From Lentibacillus juripiscarius JCM 12147 (GTDB lineage Bacteria; Bacillota; Bacilli; Bacillales_D; Amphibacillaceae), in NCBI GenBank assembly GCA_001311805.1, contig BBCA01000012.1, positions 1 through 64,000 on the forward strand: 64,000 bases of DNA. The letters are read 5' to 3'. Each line of letters opens with the position of its first letter. Position 1 is the stretch's first letter. Below, piece by piece: positions 61,756 through 64,000 of this stretch. The translations under genes were made by a program, and so were the position numbers. The notes under the pieces are model-generated. The model worked only from the letters and a program-made list of their open reading frames with translations, made no database searches and had not been told where the DNA came from.

Positions 61756-61789
61756 ATGAATAACCATTCAGTTCATGGTTGTTATTATA
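61756..61789 (-). promoter_or_regulatory. Promoter of yqjP with TetR-type palindrome
   Basis: On the minus strand, TATAAT (61784-61789) is followed 8 bp later by a palindrome (61756-61776) with core TGAAT-GGTT-ATTCA (61757-61770), ending 3 bp before the Shine-Dalgarno. This resembles operators of TetR-family repressors such as FadR (TGAATGAATA half sites). Confidence 0.5.
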
Positions 61790-61923
61790 TACCCTTTTCA
61801 GAAAAAATCAGCTATTTCAAATCAACAAATTGGCAAGCAGCCCCAGCGTCATAATCACTTCCCTCCCCATATACATTGACTTCTCTCAAAAAATAACACA
61901 CAATCAAACAAGAGGTGAGTGGA

Positions 61924-62669
61924 TTGGCAACCAACATTTTTGCACATCGGGGTGCGAGCGGGTATGCGCCGGAAAACACGATGGCCGCCTTCCAGCTTGC
62001 TTACTGGCAAGGCGCTGATGGTATCGAAACAGATGTTCATTTGACAAAAGATAATATTCCGGTATTGATGCATGATGAGCGTGTTAATCGAACGACAGAC
62101 GGTTCCGGATTTATACAGGGCTATACATTACATCAATTGAAACAGCTTGATACCGGTTCATGGTTTTCCCCTAAATTTACCGGCTCCCGAGTAGTAACGC
62201 TGGATGAATTTCTGGTTTGGATCCGCGATAAGGCATTATATTTAAACATTGAACTAAAAAATAATAAAATAGACTATAAGAATCTGGAAACAATTGTTTA
62301 TGATAAAATCGCTTTTATGGATTATTGGATTGTACGATACTGTCAACATTTAACCCAAACAGTGTTATACGGCTGAACGAAATTGGCGCGAAAACCGGTG
62401 CAGCCTTATTAACAGCGGAGCGTCACAAACAGCTCATAACGTATGCCAAAGATTTAAAGGCGTCGGCCATACATATAAAATACCGGCTGCTCAGCCAGGC
62501 ACTGATAAACCGGAGTCATGAGGAGCATATGGCGGTCCGTGTGTTCACGACTAATAAACCTGTCCAAATGCTGCGCTGTTTTTCAATGGGCTGTGACGCT
62601 ATTTTCACTGATTTTCCAGAAGCGGCCATTCAATATCGTCATCAGTTTAACAGTCGGAAGGAAAAATAG
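61924..62669 (+). CDS. Glycerophosphodiester phosphodiesterase
   Basis: GDPD family: hydrolyses glycerophosphodiesters to sn-glycerol 3-phosphate and alcohol. [31 protein letters not shown] and [15 protein letters not shown] carry the catalytic His pair and metal-binding Glu/Asp. No signal peptide, so cytosolic. TTG 61924 is chosen by AGAGGTGAG; the upstream in-phase GTG 61915 lies inside that site. A break near 62337 splits it; repaired length about 248. Confidence 0.9.
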
Positions 62670-62685
62670 TTCAGGAGGAATCAAA

Positions 62686-63698
62686 ATGACGAAATTATTC
62701 ACACCAATCGAATTCAACAATGTCCAGCTAAAAAATCGGATTGTGATGTCGCCAATGTGCATGTATTCCTGTATGGAACGGGACGGGAGCGTAACGCCAT
62801 TTCACGAGACCCATTACATATCCCGGGCAGTTGGCCAGGCAGGTCTGATTATGACAGAAGCGACCGCTGTTATGCCGGAAGGTCGGATTTCCCATGAAGA
62901 TTTAGGCATATGGAGTGACGAACATACAGAAGGATTGAAACATCTGAATGAACAAATCCATCGCTATGGTGCAAAGACTGGCATCCAGCTGGCACATGCG
63001 GGAAGGAAAGCTCGGCTCAACTCGGACATCTATGCCCCTTCAGCAATTGCATTCAATGAATCATCAGCAACACCGACAGCAATGACATTAAAAGATATTG
63101 AAAATACAATTGAGTCATTCAAAGATGGAGCGAGGCGTGCGAAAGAGGCTGGTTTTGACATAATCGAAATTCATGCGGCACACGGCTATTTAATCAATCA
63201 ATTTCTGTCACCACTCACCAATAAACGTGGAGATGTATATGGCGGCAGTGCTGAAAACCGGTACCGTTTCCTGTCACAGGTTATCGAGGCCGTCCAAACC
63301 GTATGGAATGGCCCCCTTCGTCCGCATCTCGACAAATGAATATGATACGAACGGCAGCACACTGGAAGATATCCTTTACTTTGTCCGCCAGATGAAAGAC
63401 CAGGGAGCCGATTTAATTGACTGCAGTTCCGGTGGGGTTGTTCCAGCATCTATTAGTCCATATCCCGGCTATCAGCTGAAGCGCTGTGAAACAATCAAAG
63501 AACAAGAAGCGATTGCTACCGGTGCAGTCGGTCTGATAACGACAGGGCTGCAGGCTGAAGAAATTTGCAAATGACCGTGCAGACCTCGTGTTTATCGGTC
63601 GTGCGCTGTTAAGAAATCCATATTGGCCGAAAGCAGCAGCCGATGAACTGGGCTATACAGTGGATGCACCAAAACAATATGAGCGGGGATGGCGATAA
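62686..63698 (+). CDS. namA: NADPH dehydrogenase NamA (YqjM, old yellow enzyme)
   Basis: FMN ene-reductase acting on alpha,beta-unsaturated carbonyls and nitro compounds. VMSPMCMYS holds the redox-tuning Cys and Tyr, QLAHAGRKA a flavin-binding block, and [16 protein letters not shown] the substrate-binding His pair. ATG 62686 after AGGAGGAATC. Breaks near 63317 and 63567; repaired length about 337. The stop is one base from the rnz start. Confidence 0.95.
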
Positions 63699-63699
63699 C

Positions 63700-64000
63700 A
63701 TGGAACTCGTCCTTCTTGGCACCGGATCAGGCGTGCCGTCCAAAGAGCGGAATGTATCCTCCATAGCCCTAAAACTGCTGCAGGAGCAAAACAGCATCTG
63801 GCTGTTCGACTGCGGGGAAGCGACCCAGCATCAGATTTTGCGCACCAGCATTAAACCGCGGAAAATCTCCAAAATTTTCATCACCACATGCATGGGGATC
63901 ATATTTTGGATTGCCCGGATTGTTGAGCAGCCGTTCCTTTCAGGGTGGGGATATCCCTACGCCTTTAACCGTTTATGGTCCAAAAGGGATTAAGGAATTT
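63700..64000 (+). CDS. rnz: Ribonuclease Z, N-terminal part (cut by window end)
   Basis: tRNA 3'-processing endonuclease. [20 protein letters not shown] and [13 protein letters not shown] are typical. The zinc motif is garbled as read (ITTCMGI); adding one C near 63886 restores ITHMHGDHIFGLPGLL. ATG 63700 follows the namA stop by one base. The gene continues past base 64000. Confidence 0.94.

Overview
The window is a chromosomal segment of a spore-forming member of the Bacillaceae (Bacillota), most like the Virgibacillus / Oceanobacillus / Lentibacillus group. This rests on the gene order, which follows the Bacillus subtilis chromosome from ndk to rnz almost gene for gene, on the sporulation and germination genes (spoIVA, spoVIF, sleB-ypeB, spmAB, dacB, spoVA, spoIIP, spoIIA-sigF, dacF, spoIIM), on strong AGGAGG ribosome binding sites, and on recognisable sigma-E, sigma-H and sigma-G type promoters. 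No rRNA, tRNA, phage, transposase or CRISPR array was seen.

A caution governs every coordinate: about two thirds of the genes are broken by single-base indels in the sequence as given. Where the correct frame can be rebuilt, the fault is nearly always one missing (sometimes extra) base in an A or T run, and the repaired protein has normal family length and motifs. I treat these as sequencing/assembly errors, not pseudogenes, and give the span of the repaired gene. Two long open frames (scpA-scpB and scpB-dacB) are artificial fusions from the same cause.

Layout: (1) 1-4 kb, minus strand: hepS-menG-hepT-ndk (menaquinone side chain and quinone methylation, NDP kinase), then mtrB and hbs. (2) 4-16.6 kb, minus: spoIVA, yphF, yphE, spoVIF, gpsA, der, yphA, the S1-domain gene ypfD, plsC, cmk, the germination pair sleB-ypeB and prsW. 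(3) 16.7-25.6 kb: ansA (+), ypdA, gudB, mecB, a ypbE-like gene, a CPBP protease, recQ, ypbB, fer (+). (4) 25.8-35.8 kb, minus: sigX with its anti-sigma gene, a cobalamin-riboswitch-controlled cassette (transcobalamin-like lipoprotein plus ECF S component), then resABCDE and rluB. (5) 35.9-42.8 kb: spmB, spmA, dacB, scpB, scpA, a 27-residue YjcZ-type peptide (+), ribT, an M50 peptidase, ppiB, lysA. (6) 43-50.3 kb: a shortened spoVA operon (AA, AB, AF only), a SpoIIP paralogue (+), sigF-spoIIAB-spoIIAA and dacF. (7) 50.4-58.2 kb, minus: deoB-punA-pdp (nucleoside salvage), xerD, yqzK, fur, spoIIM, an endonuclease Q family gene, nudF. (8) 58.3-64 kb: an aldo/keto reductase (+), an SOS-type Y-family polymerase with a clear LexA box (+), a metallo-beta-lactamase-fold hydrolase with a palindromic operator (-), a glycerophosphodiesterase, the old yellow enzyme namA and the start of rnz (+).

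The strongest points outside textbook synteny are the B12-riboswitch cassette with a transcobalamin-like lipoprotein, the spoVA operon lacking its AC-AD-AE core, mtrB and ribT standing without their usual partners, and two families of short interspersed repeats in the intergenic regions.
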